Source: DATKHR01 sp035939575 (GTDB lineage Bacteria; Acidobacteriota; Vicinamibacteria; Vicinamibacterales; CAVVIG01). Taken from it: a DNA stretch of 64,000 bases. The DNA is taken from assembly GCA_035939575.1 (NCBI GenBank), contig DASZFS010000158.1:1-64000 (forward strand), read 5' to 3'. The notes under the pieces were generated by a model. The model did no database searches. It had not been told where the DNA came from and saw nothing but the letters and a program-made list of their open reading frames with translations. The position numbers and the translations under genes are program-made. This document shows, in pieces, positions 18,209 to 27,760 of this stretch; position 1 is the first letter of the stretch; each line of letters begins with the position of its first letter.

Positions 18209-20488
18209 ATGGAGGGCCGGCGGGCTCTAAGAATCGGCGCGAAGTCCGGCGTGAAGTCCAAAGTGAAGTCATTCCTCTCGCGTATGGTCGTCTTCGCTCT
18301 CTTGGCGCTGTTCGCCGCGGCGTCGGGAGCGTCCCTCGCCTGCCGTGCCGCAGAACAACGGTCATCGGCCGCCGAGCCGATCGTGCTGATCTCGATCGAC
18401 ACGCTGCGGGCGGATCACGTCGGGGCCTACGGCTACGAGAAGGTGCCGACGCCCAACATCGACGCCCTCGCGTCGGACGGCATCGTGTTCGAGCGCGCGT
18501 ACTCGCACGTCCCGCTGACCCTTCCCGCGCATACGTCGATCCTGTCGGGCCGGCTGCCATTCGAGACGAACGTCCGCGACAATATCGGGTTCACGGTCCG
18601 GCCCGGTGAGCGCCTGCTGCCCGCGATCCTTCGTGAACGCGGATTCGCGACGGCCGGCGTCGTCTCCGCGTACGTCTTGCGGAAAGAAACGGGGATCGCC
18701 CAGGGCTTCGATTTCTTCGACAGCAGCCTGCCGATGAAGGCTCAGGGCACGTCACTTGGCGACGTGCAGCGCGACGGTGCAGAAACGCTGCAGCTGGCCG
18801 AGCGCTGGCTCGATTCCCGCCCTTCCCCGCGTTTCTTTCTGTTCATCCATTTCTACGAGCCGCACACGCCGTACAGTCCCCCGGCCAGGTACGGCCGCTA
18901 CGCGCCGTACGACGGCGAAATTGCCTACGCCGACGAGCTGGTCGGCCGGTTGCTCGAGTCGCTCAAGCGGCGACAGCTCTACGATCGCGCCGCAGTCATC
19001 CTCCTGTCCGATCACGGCGAAGGGCTCGGAGACCACGTCGAGAAAGAGCATGGGCTGTTCATCTACGACGAAACCGTGCACGTCCCGCTCGTCGTCAAGC
19101 TCCCGGGCCGCGCGGAGCGGGGGCGCCGGGTCGCCGCGCCCGTCCAGCACATCGACATCGTTCCGACGGTCCTGGAGCTGGCCGGCATCCCGGCGCAAGA
19201 TGGACTGCGCGGGCGTTCGCTTGCGGGGATGATGCACGGCGCGCCGCAAGCGGAGCGGGGGCTCTACTCCGAGTCGCTGTACGGCCGCTACCATTTCGGG
19301 TGGAGCGAGCTCGTCGCGCTCACCGACGCGCGGTTCAGATACATCAAAGCCCCGCACGACGAGCTGTACGACCTCGTACGCGATCGGGCCGAGCGGCACA
19401 ACCTCGCGACCGACCGCCCGCAGGCGCGCGTGGCGATGCGGCGCGCGCTGGATGAGATGACCGCAACGGCCCGCGTGACCGCGCCTGCCGCCGTCTCCGC
19501 GGACGAGCGCGAGCGATTGCAGGCACTCGGATACGTCGGCGCCACGGTCTCCGGGGAAGCCACCGCGAGCGGACAGGCGATCGATCCGAAAGACAAGGTG
19601 GATGTGCTGGAGGAGTACCGGCGCGCCGCGGAGCTGGCAGGCGACCTGAAATACGGACCCGCGATCGACGTGCTGAAGCACATCGTCGCTGCGAACCCGG
19701 ACATGGCCGACGTGTGGCAGCAGCTGGGCAACACGCTCATCCGGGCGGGACGCCTGGACGAAGGCGTCCGCGCCTACGAGCGGTCGGCGGAGCTGACGCC
19801 CCGCGACATCAGCGCTCTGGTCGCCGCCTCCACAGTGCTGTACAAGCTCCGCCGGCTCGATGAGGCCAGCCGCGATGCCGAAGCGGCGCTGGCGCGCGCA
19901 GTCGGCGATCAGCCGCGCTCGCGAGTGACGGCAGACGAGGTGCTCGCAAAAATCGCCCTCGCGCGGCACGACAACGAGGCGGCGCGCCGCCACGCCGCGG
20001 CCGCCGAGGCGGCGGATCCGTCGGTCGCGATCCGCCCCTATGTCGAGGGACTGATTCTGTACGATGCAGGACGCTACGCTGACGCGGTCCAGCAGTTTCG
20101 CGCGACGGAAGCGCGAATGACCGACGTGACCCTGCAGCTCACCGAGCTGCACTACTACGCGGGAGACGCCCTGGGCCATCTCGAGCGATACGCGGAGGCC
20201 GAGTCGGAGTTCCAGCGGGAGATCCGCCTCTTTCCACAGAACGGACGGGCCCGGGTCGCGCTCGCCGTGGTCTATCACGCGCAAGGCCGGGACGCGCAGG
20301 CCGCCGCGGCGCTCGAGGAGCTCGTGCATGCCGTGCCGACGCCGGAGGGGTACGGGCTGGCCGCGCAGGTCTGGACGATCTTCGGCGATCGCGAACGCGC
20401 CGCCGCCTTGCGGGCGGAGGGAAGGCAGAGATTCAAGGACGATCCGACGCTGAGATTGCTGACCGTTGCGGCCGGAGCGCCGCGCTGA
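18209..20488 (+). CDS. Sulfatase-fold hydrolase or transferase fused to TPR repeats (paralogue 1)
   Basis: The 759-residue exported protein carries an alkaline-phosphatase-superfamily domain (about residues 40-420) followed by TPR-like helical repeats (about 440-750). The metal-binding start SIDTLRADHVG and the LSDHGEGLGDH motif are intact. The sulfatase signature CxPSR is replaced by TLPAH, so the nucleophile position is Thr104 and the motif Arg is His. A formylglycine-dependent sulfatase is therefore unlikely; a Thr-nucleophile phosphohydrolase, phosphodiesterase or transferase is more plausible. A hydrophobic leader precedes the domain, with a possible lipoprotein Cys. The ATG at 18209 has an upstream G-run; an in-frame ATG at 18128 and one at 18284 are alternatives. 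Its stop overlaps the next start (TGATG). Confidence 0.85.
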   Translation: MEGRRALRIGAKSGVKSKVKSFLSRMVVFALLALFAAASGASLACRAAEQRSSAAEPIVLISIDTLRADHVGAYGYEKVPTPNIDALASDGIVFERAYSHVPLTLPAHTSILSGRLPFETNVRDNIGFTVRPGERLLPAILRERGFATAGVVSAYVLRKETGIAQGFDFFDSSLPMKAQGTSLGDVQRDGAETLQLAERWLDSRPSPRFFLFIHFYEPHTPYSPPARYGRYAPYDGEIAYADELVGRLLESLKRRQLYDRAAVILLSDHGEGLGDHVEKEHGLFIYDETVHVPLVVKLPGRAERGRRVAAPVQHIDIVPTVLELAGIPAQDGLRGRSLAGMMHGAPQAERGLYSESLYGRYHFGWSELVALTDARFRYIKAPHDELYDLVRDRAERHNLATDRPQARVAMRRALDEMTATARVTAPAAVSADERERLQALGYVGATVSGEATASGQAIDPKDKVDVLEEYRRAAELAGDLKYGPAIDVLKHIVAANPDMADVWQQLGNTLIRAGRLDEGVRAYERSAELTPRDISALVAASTVLYKLRRLDEASRDAEAALARAVGDQPRSRVTADEVLAKIALARHDNEAARRHAAAAEAADPSVAIRPYVEGLILYDAGRYADAVQQFRATEARMTDVTLQLTELHYYAGDALGHLERYAEAESEFQREIRLFPQNGRARVALAVVYHAQGRDAQAAAALEELVHAVPTPEGYGLAAQVWTIFGDRERAAALRAEGRQRFKDDPTLRLLTVAAGAPR

Positions 20489-22674
20489 TGCGGTCCGGCT
20501 CCACGCTGGTCGCCGCCGCCCTCGCAATCGCCGCGATCGCGGCCGCCGGCATCGGCGTGTTCGAGGCGCGGAGGGGAGGGACCAAGCCCGCCACGCTCGA
20601 GGTCAGACGCGACCAGAACGTGCTGCTCGTGACGATCGACACGCTTCGCGCGGACGTGCTCGGCATGTACGGCGGACGCGCCCGCACGCCGAACCTCGAT
20701 GCGCTCGCGGCGCACGGTGCGAGATTCGATTTCGCGCACGCGCACGCACCGCTCACGCTCCCGTCGCACGTCAGCATCATGACCGGCCTGTATCCGTATC
20801 AACACGGCATCCGCGACAACAGCGGGTACCGCGTGCCGGCGGCGATGATGACGCTGGCTGCCCGACTCAAAGCGGAGGGGTTTGCCACCGGCGCATTCGT
20901 CGGCGGGTTTCCAGTCGCCGCCCAGTTCGGCCTCGACGCCGGCTTCGACGAGTACGACGACAGGTTCGGCAGGACGCAGGGTCCGGAGGATCTGCGGTTC
21001 GCGGAGCGGCGCGCGGCGGCCGTCATTGCGCCGGCGCGCGAATGGGTTGCACGGCAGCGAGGCCGCTGGTTCGCATGGGTGCATCTGTACGATCCGCATG
21101 CCCCGTACAGACCACCGGCGCCCTTCGACTCGGAGTATGCCTCCGACCTCTACGCCGGCGAGGTGGCCTACACCGACTCCGCTCTTGGGCCGCTCTTCGA
21201 CGTCATCAGGGACGTGTCCCGAGCAAGGCCGACGCTTGTCGTCGTGACGGCCGACCACGGCGAAGCGCGGGGCGACCACGGGGAGGCCACGCACGGCGTC
21301 TTCGCCTACGAGTCGACGCTCCGGGTGCCCCTGGTGATGGCGCAGCTCGCGGCGCCGGCGGCAGCCGGCCAGGTGTCCGGACGGCAGATCACCGCCCCGG
21401 TCCGGCACGTCGACGTCCTGCCGACCGTGCTGGAGCTCGTGGCCGCCCGGGCGGCCGCCCCGGGGGATAACACCGATGAGATCGCGGGCCGTTCTCTGCG
21501 CGACCTCCTCGACGGCCGGGAGGAGACCGCGTCCGCGCGGCCGTCGTACTTCGAGGCGGTCTCCGCGACGCTGAACCGCGGGTGGGCGCCGCTTCGCGGC
21601 ATCCTCGTCGGGCACCGCAAGTACATCGATCTCCCGATACCCGAGCTGTACGACCTTGCGAGCGATCCGCACGAGGTCACGAACCTCGCCGGAAGCGAGC
21701 GCGCTCAGATGGACGTGCTCGAGGCGCAGTTCCGGGCGTTGCATGCGCCGCTGCCGGGCGCCCGGCAGACGGAGACCGCCGATGTGCAGCAGCGCCTGCG
21801 ATCGCTGGGGTACGTGTCCGGGACATCGGCAGTGAAGAGCCACTACACGGAGCGCGATGACCCGAAGATGCTCGTGGACATCGACCAGGCGCTCGTGCGC
21901 GGCGTCGATCTGACTGAGCGCGGGCAGACCCGCGACGCGATCGACGCATATCGCGCGATCCTCGAGCGGCGCCCCGACATGCCGGTCGCGTCGCTGCATC
22001 TCGCCTTCCTGTACTGGAAGATCGGCGACACCCAAAGCGCGATCGCCACGCTGCGCCGCGCGCGGGACGCCGGCGCCCGGAACCCGTCGCTGGACACCGA
22101 GCTCGGTCTCTATCTCGCGGAAACCGGCGCCGTGGAGGACGCGATGCCGCTGCTGTCACAGGCTGCGAGCGGCGACGCGGCCGACGTCGATGCTGTGAAC
22201 GCGCTCGGGATCGCTTACGCGAGGGCGGGGGACCCTGCCAGGGCGCTGGCCGCGTTCGAACGCGCGCTGAAGCTGGATCGATCCAATCACATGGCGGAGG
22301 AGAATATCGGCACCGTGCAGCTGTCGCGCGGCCGCCTCGACGCGGCCCGCGCGGCGTTTGCTCAGGCGCGCGAGATGGCGCCAGACTCCGCCGCTGCGTG
22401 GGCGGGTCTCGGCGTGGTGGCCCTGAAGGCCGGCGACCGCGACGGAGCCATCGCGAACTGGAAGAAGGCGGTCTCGCTCGACCCGGCCAACTTCGATGCG
22501 TTGTTCAACGTCGGCACGACGCTGCTCGATGCGGGGCGGCCGGGTGAGGCTCGACCCTATCTCGAACAGTTCGTGCGCACGGCGCCGGAAGGACGATACG
22601 CCAGAGATGTGGCCGGAATTCGCGCGGTGCTTGCACGGATCTCTGAGGCAAAGCCCCCGCGCGACGCCCGGTGA
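20488..22674 (+). CDS. Sulfatase-fold hydrolase or transferase fused to TPR repeats (paralogue 2)
   Basis: The 728-residue protein has an N-terminal membrane anchor or signal (residues 5-25), an alkaline-phosphatase-superfamily domain (about 40-460) and six or more TPR-like repeats (about 480-710). Metal-site motifs TIDTLRADVLG and TADHGEARGDHGE are present. The sulfatase signature reads TLPSH with Thr90 at the Cys position and His for Arg. The ATG shares one base with the upstream stop, and its own stop overlaps the next start, so the three paralogues are translationally coupled. TPRs on an exported enzyme suggest a protein-protein scaffold in the periplasm. The substrate is unknown. Confidence 0.87.
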   Translation: MRSGSTLVAAALAIAAIAAAGIGVFEARRGGTKPATLEVRRDQNVLLVTIDTLRADVLGMYGGRARTPNLDALAAHGARFDFAHAHAPLTLPSHVSIMTGLYPYQHGIRDNSGYRVPAAMMTLAARLKAEGFATGAFVGGFPVAAQFGLDAGFDEYDDRFGRTQGPEDLRFAERRAAAVIAPAREWVARQRGRWFAWVHLYDPHAPYRPPAPFDSEYASDLYAGEVAYTDSALGPLFDVIRDVSRARPTLVVVTADHGEARGDHGEATHGVFAYESTLRVPLVMAQLAAPAAAGQVSGRQITAPVRHVDVLPTVLELVAARAAAPGDNTDEIAGRSLRDLLDGREETASARPSYFEAVSATLNRGWAPLRGILVGHRKYIDLPIPELYDLASDPHEVTNLAGSERAQMDVLEAQFRALHAPLPGARQTETADVQQRLRSLGYVSGTSAVKSHYTERDDPKMLVDIDQALVRGVDLTERGQTRDAIDAYRAILERRPDMPVASLHLAFLYWKIGDTQSAIATLRRARDAGARNPSLDTELGLYLAETGAVEDAMPLLSQAASGDAADVDAVNALGIAYARAGDPARALAAFERALKLDRSNHMAEENIGTVQLSRGRLDAARAAFAQAREMAPDSAAAWAGLGVVALKAGDRDGAIANWKKAVSLDPANFDALFNVGTTLLDAGRPGEARPYLEQFVRTAPEGRYARDVAGIRAVLARISEAKPPRDAR

Positions 22675-24782
22675 GAGACCTCGAGAGAGCCGAGAGGCGC
22701 CACCCGATGAGAGACTCCAGCGTCGTTCGACGCAGGCACCGCGTCCCGTTCGCCCTCATCGCAACCGCGCTCGCCGCTGTGTGCGTCGCCCGCTCGGACG
22801 TCGCGGGCCTGCACCAAAGCGCGTCGCGCATCAACCTGCTGCTCGTGACGCTCGACACGGTGCGCGCCGACCACATCGGTGCATACGGATCGGCCACGGC
22901 GGCGACGCCCGTGCTCGACCGGCTGGCGCGCGAGGGCGTCAGGTTCGCGGACGCGACGACGCAGTCGCCGCTCACGGGGCCGGCGCACGCGGCGCTCATG
23001 ACCGGCATGTACCCGGGCAAGTTCGGCGTCCGGGACAACGCCGCATCCCGCCTGCCGGACGAAGCGGTGACGCTGGCCGAACGCTTGAAAGCAGCCGGGT
23101 ACAGCACGGGCGCCTTCATCGGCGCCTTCATCCTCGACCGGGCGTTCGGGTTTGCCCAGGGATTCGACGCGTTCGACGCCAGGTTCGAGGGATTCGGCCT
23201 CGCCGACCTCGAGCAGGCGCGGCGGCGGGGTGACAAGGTCGCCGACTCGGCGCTCGCCTGGCTCGGCGGCCTTCCGGGCGATCGCCCGTTCTTCTGCTGG
23301 GTGCACCTCTATGATGCCCACGCCCCGTATGCGCTACCGCCCCCGCTCAACGCGCGGTTCCGCGGCCGCGCCTACGACGGCGAGATCGCGTTCGTCGATC
23401 AGCAGGTCGGACGCCTGGTCGCGGCCGTCCAGAACAAGGGTTGGTTGGACCGGACGCTCGTCGTCGCGGTCGCCGATCACGGCGAGGGCCTGGGCGATCA
23501 CGACGAGGACCACCACGGGGTTTTCCTCTACGAGTCCGTGCTTCGCGTCCCGTGGGTCATGCGGCTGCCCGGCCGGATCGGCGCCGGCGTGGTCGTGCAG
23601 GAACAGGTGCGATCCATCGATCTCGCGCCGACCGTGCTCGATCTCCTCGCCGTGCCGGGATCGGGACCGCTCGATGGGGAAACGCTCGTTCCCGTCCTCC
23701 AGGGCCGGGATCGTAAGGAAGTCCCGCCCTCGTTCGCGGAGACGTACTATCCGCGGTTCCACTTCGGGTGGAGCGAGCTCAGGTCGGTGCGCACGGGCGA
23801 CTTCAAGTACATCGACGCACCGCATCCCGAGCTCTACGCTCCCGTCTCCGATCCCGGTGAGCGGCAGAACCTCACCGAGACGAAACCGATCGTGGCCAGA
23901 CGTCTCTCGGCGATGGCGCAGTCAATCGCCAGGACCCTGCCGGACGCAGACCGCGCGCCGCGCCCGCAACCCGACGCCGACACGCTGGCGCGTCTCAGGA
24001 GCCTGGGGTACGTCGGGCTCGTGGGAGGCGGAGGCGGGGCGCGCGGACCGGATCCGAAGCTGATGACGGCTCAATACAGGCAATTCGGGACGCTCATCGA
24101 GTCATCGCTCGCGGCCATTCGCGGAGGACGGCCGGCAACAGCGGTCACGAATCTCAAGAAGGCACTGACAATCAATCCCCGCAGCTACGACGTGCACCTG
24201 TTCCTGGGAGACGCGTACCGGCAGCTCGGCGACCCTGGCAACGCTGGCAACCCTGGCAACCCTGGCAACCTTGACCGCGCCGTCGGCGAGTACGAGGCCG
24301 CCGGGCAGCTCAATCCGGGCGTCGCCGAGCCGCATCTCTCCGCGGCCGACATCAGGATCGATCAACACGACTTCGACGGGGCCCGGCGGGAGATCTCCCA
24401 TGCCGCGGCGGCGGACGCTCGCTCGTATGCCGTGGACGTGGCGCGGGGCCGCCTCGCGGAAGCATCCGGCCAGCTCTCCGACGCGATGGCGGCATACCAG
24501 CGCGCCGTGTCGGGGGGAGGCGGCGATCCGAGGCCGCACGCGCTCCTCGCGAATATCGCCTTACGGCTCGGCAGGTTCGACGTGGCCGAACGTGAATTCA
24601 ACCATCTCCTCGACGCCAACTATCAGCCTGCGGGAGGACACTTTGGCCTCGGCATGATCGCCGAGGCGCGGGGAGATCGCGCAGCCGCGGTGACGCACTA
24701 CAGGCGAGCCGTCGCGCTGGATCCGGCCTTCAAGGAGGCAAGGCAGGCGCTCGCCCGCCTGACCGGGCCGCCCAAGCGCTAG
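22671..24782 (+). CDS. Sulfatase-fold hydrolase or transferase fused to TPR repeats (paralogue 3)
   Basis: The 703-residue protein repeats the layout of its two upstream neighbours: signal or anchor (about 24-42), alkaline-phosphatase-like domain (about 55-440) and TPR-like region (about 470-700). Metal-site motifs VTLDTVRADHIG and VADHGEGLGDHDE are present. The nucleophile motif is TGPAH, with Thr102 replacing Cys. The GTG at 22671 overlaps the previous stop; an in-frame ATG at 22707 also has a purine-rich leader and may be the true start. Between two helical repeats an imperfect Gly-Asn-Pro tandem repeat interrupts the TPR array (see the repeat at 24234). The gene ends just before a strong hairpin and a convergent TonB receptor. 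Confidence 0.86.
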   Translation: MRDLERAERRHPMRDSSVVRRRHRVPFALIATALAAVCVARSDVAGLHQSASRINLLLVTLDTVRADHIGAYGSATAATPVLDRLAREGVRFADATTQSPLTGPAHAALMTGMYPGKFGVRDNAASRLPDEAVTLAERLKAAGYSTGAFIGAFILDRAFGFAQGFDAFDARFEGFGLADLEQARRRGDKVADSALAWLGGLPGDRPFFCWVHLYDAHAPYALPPPLNARFRGRAYDGEIAFVDQQVGRLVAAVQNKGWLDRTLVVAVADHGEGLGDHDEDHHGVFLYESVLRVPWVMRLPGRIGAGVVVQEQVRSIDLAPTVLDLLAVPGSGPLDGETLVPVLQGRDRKEVPPSFAETYYPRFHFGWSELRSVRTGDFKYIDAPHPELYAPVSDPGERQNLTETKPIVARRLSAMAQSIARTLPDADRAPRPQPDADTLARLRSLGYVGLVGGGGGARGPDPKLMTAQYRQFGTLIESSLAAIRGGRPATAVTNLKKALTINPRSYDVHLFLGDAYRQLGDPGNAGNPGNPGNLDRAVGEYEAAGQLNPGVAEPHLSAADIRIDQHDFDGARREISHAAAADARSYAVDVARGRLAEASGQLSDAMAAYQRAVSGGGGDPRPHALLANIALRLGRFDVAEREFNHLLDANYQPAGGHFGLGMIAEARGDRAAAVTHYRRAVALDPAFKEARQALARLTGPPKR
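24234..24269 (+). repeat. In-frame 9-bp tandem repeat in a TPR linker
   Basis: Four consecutive 9-bp units of CCTGGCAAC (the second has G for the first C) encode Pro-Gly-Asn, Ala-Gly-Asn, Pro-Gly-Asn, Pro-Gly-Asn. The frame is kept for any whole number of units, so slippage would lengthen or shorten the linker between two helical repeats without breaking the protein. Confidence 0.9.
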
Positions 24783-24824
24783 TGGACGGGCCACCAGAAG
24801 GTGGGTTGTCGCAGCGAGGAAATG

Positions 24825-24852
24825 CCCTGGCGCTCGGCGGCGAGCGCCAGGG
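24825..24852. terminator. Strong bidirectional hairpin between convergent genes
   Basis: CCCTGGCGCTCG (24825-24836) pairs perfectly with CGAGCGCCAGGG (24841-24852) across a 4-base loop. It sits between the stop of the third sulfatase/TPR gene and the stop of the convergent TonB receptor. It lacks a clear T-run on either side, but the 12-bp GC-rich stem is convincing. Confidence 0.75.
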
Positions 24853-24871
24853 AGGCAAGCGGAACGAAACG

Positions 24872-27760
24872 CTAGAACGTGAACCGCGCGCCGAGCCGGG
24901 CGATGCGCGGGTTCATGATCTCCAGCACGTTGTTCAGCGTCGGCGCCGAGACGTCGTACTGCTGTCTCAGCGTCGTGCCGGCGTTGAAGAGGTTGAACAC
25001 GTCGAAGTCCAGCATCAGGTTGGCGTGCGGAATCTTGATCACCTTCTCCACGCGTGCGTCCACCGACCAGATCGACGGCAGCCGCGAGTCGGCGTTGGGG
25101 ATCACGATCACGTCCTTGGCACCCTCGATCGGGTCCGCTGATGCTTCGTTGCTCGAGTAGTAGATCCGGCTCCATCCCTGGCGGCCCAGCATGCTCCCGC
25201 CGAAGTTCAGCCCGAGCGGCCCCTGCCAGAGCCCGTTCGCGACGATCTGCCATTGGGCGGGCGTGACGTACAGGTTGCTCTTGCCGCTGCCCGCCGAGGA
25301 GCGGATGACCGTGCCGCCGTTCTGGTTGAACCCGAGCAGGCTGTAGTTGTTGGACGTGGCGTCGACGCGCGCGGTGGGATCGGCAAGCGACGTGGCGGGA
25401 TTGTCGAAGTACTCACGGTGACTGTTGGTGGAGAAGCCCACGCGCGCCATCCACCGATTCGAGAGCCGCTTGGTCAAGGTGAGCTCGGCGCCGAGGTAGC
25501 GTTGATGGTACCCCGGCCGGTTCGACAGCTCCCGGCCGCCGCCTTGAGGCGCGGCCGAGGCCATGAGCGCGTAGACGGGCGCGCTGTACGCGCCCACGCC
25601 CGGGATGGTCCCTGTGAGCGTGTGATCCAGCACGTAGTCGCTCGCCGTTGCGCCCGCGAGCGGCTGCCAGTAGATATCCGTGAATCGCCGGTACGTGAAG
25701 TTGGCGCCTATCGCGACGTTGGGGATGAGCTCGTGATCCACGCCAACCGCGATCTCGTGCGTCTTGGGCGCGACGAGATTCGGGTCGACCTTATTGAACG
25801 ACTGGACCAGGTTTGGATGGGCCGGATCGAATCCGGAATACCCGACCAGCACGCCTGTCGCCGCGAGCTCGCTGGCGTCGACATGCCCGTCCCTGTTCGT
25901 ATCGGTCGCGTGGAAGATGGCGTACGAGTACGCCGCGGGCGACACGAAGGCACCCCCGATGAAGTTGCCGGAGCCAATCTGCGACATGAAAAGCGCATAG
26001 CTGCCCCTCACGACCGTCTTCCGGTTCTCGTCCACGGCGTACGTAAACCCCACTCGAGGTTGCGGGAGGCTCTGCTTGATCGCGTCGGGCACGCCGGGTG
26101 CCTGGATGGCCGGAAGCAGGCTCGGCAACACTGTGGCCGGTTGAGAGACCGGCAGCGCCGAACCACGGGCCCCGTCGAAGCGCAGTGCGAGATTCAGCGT
26201 CAGCCGATCGTACGAGATGGTGTCGCCGGCGTAGACGCCGTAGTAGCTGGCTTCGCTGGAGAGATAGAAGTCCCGGACCAGAAACGCGGTCGTCGCCCCG
26301 TTCGTGGGGTAGGTCGACCTCGCCTCCGTGAAAATGCCGCCGCCCGGCCAGATGCTCGTCGAGGTCACGCTCGCCTTGCGCCAGGAGAATCCGAACTTCA
26401 CTTCGTGCCGCCCGTGGAACCAGTTGCCGTCGGCGGCGGCGCTGTTCTGGGGGCGGTTCGTCGAGAAGTACTCGTACGACCCGTGCCACACCTTGTTCAC
26501 GTCCCGGTACGCTGGCGTGTTGAGCCCGCCTTCGGGGTTCAGCGTGAATCCGTTCAGGGCATGCGCGCCGCGGGCGGTGACGACGACACTGTCGCCAATC
26601 GTGAAGCCGACCTGCCCTTTGTACACAGGCGAGGGCCCGGTCTGATCCCACGTGGTCTCCGGCGGATGAAGCGCGCTCGCGCCGCGCCCCTGCTTCGTCT
26701 TGTTCCCGCGGAAATACGTGAACTCGGGGCGCAGCCAGTTCACCGGCTGCGCGGTGAACTTGAGCCCCACGTTCTCGAGCTGCGTCGTGTCGTGCGAGTT
26801 GATGATCGTCAGCGTGTCGACGTTGGTCCGGCCGTACGTGCCGTACGCCCACAGCTTGTCCTTCACGATGGGGCCTCCGACGCCGAAGCCACGGTCCTTG
26901 TTGCTGGCCGTGCGGTTGCCCTTGCCGGTCGTACTGCCGATCTGGGTCGCGATGGCAGGGTCGAGATTGTTGCCCTGCAGCGATTCACCTTCCCAGAAGA
27001 ACCGGCCGTCGCCGTGGAAGATGTTCGAGCCGCTCTTCATCACGAAGTTGAGCTGCACGCCTGGCGTCGTGCTCTGCACGTCGGCGCCGCCCGTCGTGAT
27101 GCTGATCTCCTGGAAGGCATCGAAGTCGTAATACGTCGGGCTCGACCCCTGCGACGCCTCGTCGGTGATCGGTACGCCGTCGAGGTTCCACGTGTTGGCG
27201 GTGCCCGACGCACCCTTCGCGTAGTAGTTCGACTGCTGGCCTGACTCGGATCCGCCGACGTTCACGCGGTCCACCATCACCGTCGGGACCGACTGCAGCA
27301 CCACCCACGGATCGCGCGCCGACGGGATGTTCTGCAATTCCTCGATGGAGACGGTGGTGACCGTCGTATTCTTCTTCACGTCGATCACCGGGACCCCTGC
27401 GGTCACGTTGACCTCCGTCGCCACGCCTCCGACCGACAGCGTGACGGGGAGCGGCACCGCAACCGCCGCCGCCACGGGAATGTTGGCGCTGGTGAAGGTC
27501 GAGAAACCCGACAAGGCGACCTTGACCTGGTACACGCCGGGGGCGAGGTTCAGGAAATGCGCCTCGCCACGCGCGTCTGAGACGGTCGTGTGAATCTCCT
27601 GTCCGCTGAGATCGACCGTCGCGCCGGGCACAATCGCGCCGCTGCTGTCCTTGACGGCGACGTCGATGCGCCCGCTGAACTGCGTCTGTCCGAAAGCGGA
27701 ACTGCAGATCGCGAGCGATAGAACCAGACCGAGTGCAACTCCCACACATCGAATTCTCAT
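24872..27760 (-). CDS. Oar-like TonB-dependent receptor with carboxypeptidase-regulatory-like domain
   Basis: The 962-residue outer-membrane protein has a signal peptide (MRIRCVGVALGLVLSLAICS region), an Ig-like carboxypeptidase-regulatory domain (about 25-105, starting FSGRIDVAVKDSSGAIVPGA), a plug domain (about 120-230) and a long beta-barrel ending in aromatic Phe (GARFTF). It belongs to the very large Oar-like receptors abundant in Acidobacteriota, which import large or complex substrates. I chose the ATG at 27760 because GGAGG precedes it by 8 bases and the signal peptide begins there; the frame stays open another 216 bases upstream without recognisable sequence. It converges on the three sulfatase/TPR genes, a pairing that recurs at 54-59 kb. 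Confidence 0.9.
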   Translation of the reverse strand: MRIRCVGVALGLVLSLAICSSAFGQTQFSGRIDVAVKDSSGAIVPGATVDLSGQEIHTTVSDARGEAHFLNLAPGVYQVKVALSGFSTFTSANIPVAAAVAVPLPVTLSVGGVATEVNVTAGVPVIDVKKNTTVTTVSIEELQNIPSARDPWVVLQSVPTVMVDRVNVGGSESGQQSNYYAKGASGTANTWNLDGVPITDEASQGSSPTYYDFDAFQEISITTGGADVQSTTPGVQLNFVMKSGSNIFHGDGRFFWEGESLQGNNLDPAIATQIGSTTGKGNRTASNKDRGFGVGGPIVKDKLWAYGTYGRTNVDTLTIINSHDTTQLENVGLKFTAQPVNWLRPEFTYFRGNKTKQGRGASALHPPETTWDQTGPSPVYKGQVGFTIGDSVVVTARGAHALNGFTLNPEGGLNTPAYRDVNKVWHGSYEYFSTNRPQNSAAADGNWFHGRHEVKFGFSWRKASVTSTSIWPGGGIFTEARSTYPTNGATTAFLVRDFYLSSEASYYGVYAGDTISYDRLTLNLALRFDGARGSALPVSQPATVLPSLLPAIQAPGVPDAIKQSLPQPRVGFTYAVDENRKTVVRGSYALFMSQIGSGNFIGGAFVSPAAYSYAIFHATDTNRDGHVDASELAATGVLVGYSGFDPAHPNLVQSFNKVDPNLVAPKTHEIAVGVDHELIPNVAIGANFTYRRFTDIYWQPLAGATASDYVLDHTLTGTIPGVGAYSAPVYALMASAAPQGGGRELSNRPGYHQRYLGAELTLTKRLSNRWMARVGFSTNSHREYFDNPATSLADPTARVDATSNNYSLLGFNQNGGTVIRSSAGSGKSNLYVTPAQWQIVANGLWQGPLGLNFGGSMLGRQGWSRIYYSSNEASADPIEGAKDVIVIPNADSRLPSIWSVDARVEKVIKIPHANLMLDFDVFNLFNAGTTLRQQYDVSAPTLNNVLEIMNPRIARLGARFTF

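Noticed and set aside
19600..22670. Repeated sequence in the sulfatase genes as a DNA repeat or CRISPR-like array
   Set aside because: The periodicity is at the protein level (TPR helices) and the DNA units are not identical or evenly spaced.
25253..27244. A 663-codon plus-strand frame opposite the first TonB receptor
   Set aside because: Same composition artefact: Arg/Val/Gly-rich with no recognisable structure, antisense to a well-supported gene.
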